Assembly: GCA_012965445.1 (NCBI GenBank)
Contig: DTSJ01000490.1
Span: 1-6,264 of the forward strand
DNA: 6,264 nucleotides
Direction: 5' to 3'
Source of the DNA: Candidatus Hydrogenedentota bacterium
GTDB lineage: Bacteria; Hydrogenedentota; Hydrogenedentia; Hydrogenedentiales; GCA-2746185
Below are positions 5,620 through 6,264 of the stretch, piece by piece. A program made the position numbers and the translations under genes. The notes beneath the pieces were generated by a model. The model made no database searches. It was not told the origin of the DNA and was given only the letters and a program-made list of their open reading frames with translations. Position 1 is the first letter of the stretch. Every line of letters starts with the position of its first letter.

Positions 5620-6264
5620 GCGAGCAACGCGACAAGTTTCTGAAAGTGCTTCAACGCGGTATCCAAAAGGACGCTTCGGACATACATCTGAAGACGAGTT
5701 GTCCAGTCTACTATCGGATCGACGGAAACATCGAACCGGATCGTGATGTTATTGTTGATTCGGCTGACATCGAAAGTTTCGTGGACATCTTGTTGGGTGT
5801 GGATCAGAAGCGGCATTTCCTCAAGCGCGGCGAGATCGATCTTGCGTTTACGGAGAAGGGTGTCGGACGGTTTCGTGTGAATATATTTCGTCAGCGCGGC
5901 CAAGTCTCGCTTGTCATGCGGCGGATCAAGACGAAGATGCTGACGTTTGAGCAGTTGAATCTACCGAGTGCGGCGCTGAAACTTGCGGAGTATGTGCGAG
6001 GTCTGGTGTTGATCACGGGAACGACCGGCAGCGGGAAGTCTACGGCACTTGCATCGCTGATCGACCACATAAACGAACAACGGAAATGCCACATCGTTAC
6101 AATTGAAGATCCGATTGAATTCATCCATCAGGACAAATCGGCGATTGTGAATCAGCGCGAAATTACGATTGATACAGCTGATTTTTCGGCAGCGCTAAAA
6201 GCGGCAATGCGTCAAGATCCTGATGTACTGCTGGTGGGTGAGATGCGCGATCTGGAGACGTTTC
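5616..6264 (+). CDS. pilT: type IV pilus retraction ATPase PilT (partial, right edge)
   Basis: PilT is a hexameric cytoplasmic ATPase at the base of the type IV pilus that drives pilin disassembly, retraction and twitching. The first 216 residues are present and the frame is open at the edge; the family averages about 345-370. The N-terminal PAS-like domain has ASDIHLKTSCPVYYRIDGNI (20-39). The ATPase core has the Walker A loop GTTGSGKST (135-143), the Asp box VTIEDPIEFIH (161-171), and the Walker B region RQDPDVLLVGEMRD (199-212). Walker A near residue 135 fits PilT or PilU; PilB and GspE place it far later. PilU is the main alternative, as the distinguishing C-terminus is off the window. 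The GTG at 5616 overlaps the ftsZ stop (GTGA), and only a weak purine-rich site lies upstream, so translation is likely coupled to ftsZ. Confidence 0.9.
   Translation, partial: MSEQRDKFLKVLQRGIQKDASDIHLKTSCPVYYRIDGNIEPDRDVIVDSADIESFVDILLGVDQKRHFLKRGEIDLAFTEKGVGRFRVNIFRQRGQVSLVMRRIKTKMLTFEQLNLPSAALKLAEYVRGLVLITGTTGSGKSTALASLIDHINEQRKCHIVTIEDPIEFIHQDKSAIVNQREITIDTADFSAALKAAMRQDPDVLLVGEMRDLETF

Noticed and set aside
5331..5903. Minus-strand frame of 190 codons spanning the ftsZ-pilT junction.
   Set aside because: Its sequence is the antisense of the FtsZ acidic linker and the PilT N-terminus, with no independent support.

Overview
The window reads as chromosomal DNA of a diderm bacterium with about 50% GC. 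It carries a peptidoglycan and cell-division block (murC, ftsQ, ftsZ), a lipoprotein with a lipobox, and a type IV pilus retraction ATPase (pilT). Start codons are mixed (ATG and GTG) and some genes overlap by 1 to 4 bases. I cannot name the phylum from sequence alone; the compact murC-ftsQ-ftsZ-pilT order, with no murB, ddl or ftsA, is not the enterobacterial or Bacillus arrangement.

Left part (1-661): a broken flagellar locus. A sigma-54-type promoter candidate (117-131) and a structured leader (181-242) precede an intact ribosome binding site and the first ~41 codons of a FlgF/FlgG-type rod/hook protein. The sequence then passes, out of frame, into the last ~70 codons of a FlgL/flagellin-type protein. 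This looks like the scar of a large deletion that joined the first and last parts of a flagellar operon, so motility by this locus is lost.

Middle (662-2062): a well-formed sigma-70-type promoter drives a small unrecognised lipoprotein (736-1242, +). Converging on it is a TerB-like helical protein (1259-1729, -). A 333-base intergenic region follows, holding a 19-bp imperfect hairpin (1787-1851), a smaller hairpin, an extended -10 promoter candidate, and a three-codon open frame just ahead of murC.

Right part (2063-6264): murC (UDP-MurNAc:L-alanine ligase) and ftsQ (divisome POTRA protein) overlap by one base. A 111-base gap with its own promoter candidate and two mutually exclusive leader hairpins leads to ftsZ (division GTPase). 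pilT overlaps the end of ftsZ by four bases and runs off the right edge. The block thus links precursor synthesis, septum assembly and pilus retraction in one transcriptional direction, and the pilus gene is intact over the part visible here while the flagellar gene is dead.

I found no CRISPR array, rRNA, tRNA, insertion sequence or attachment site.
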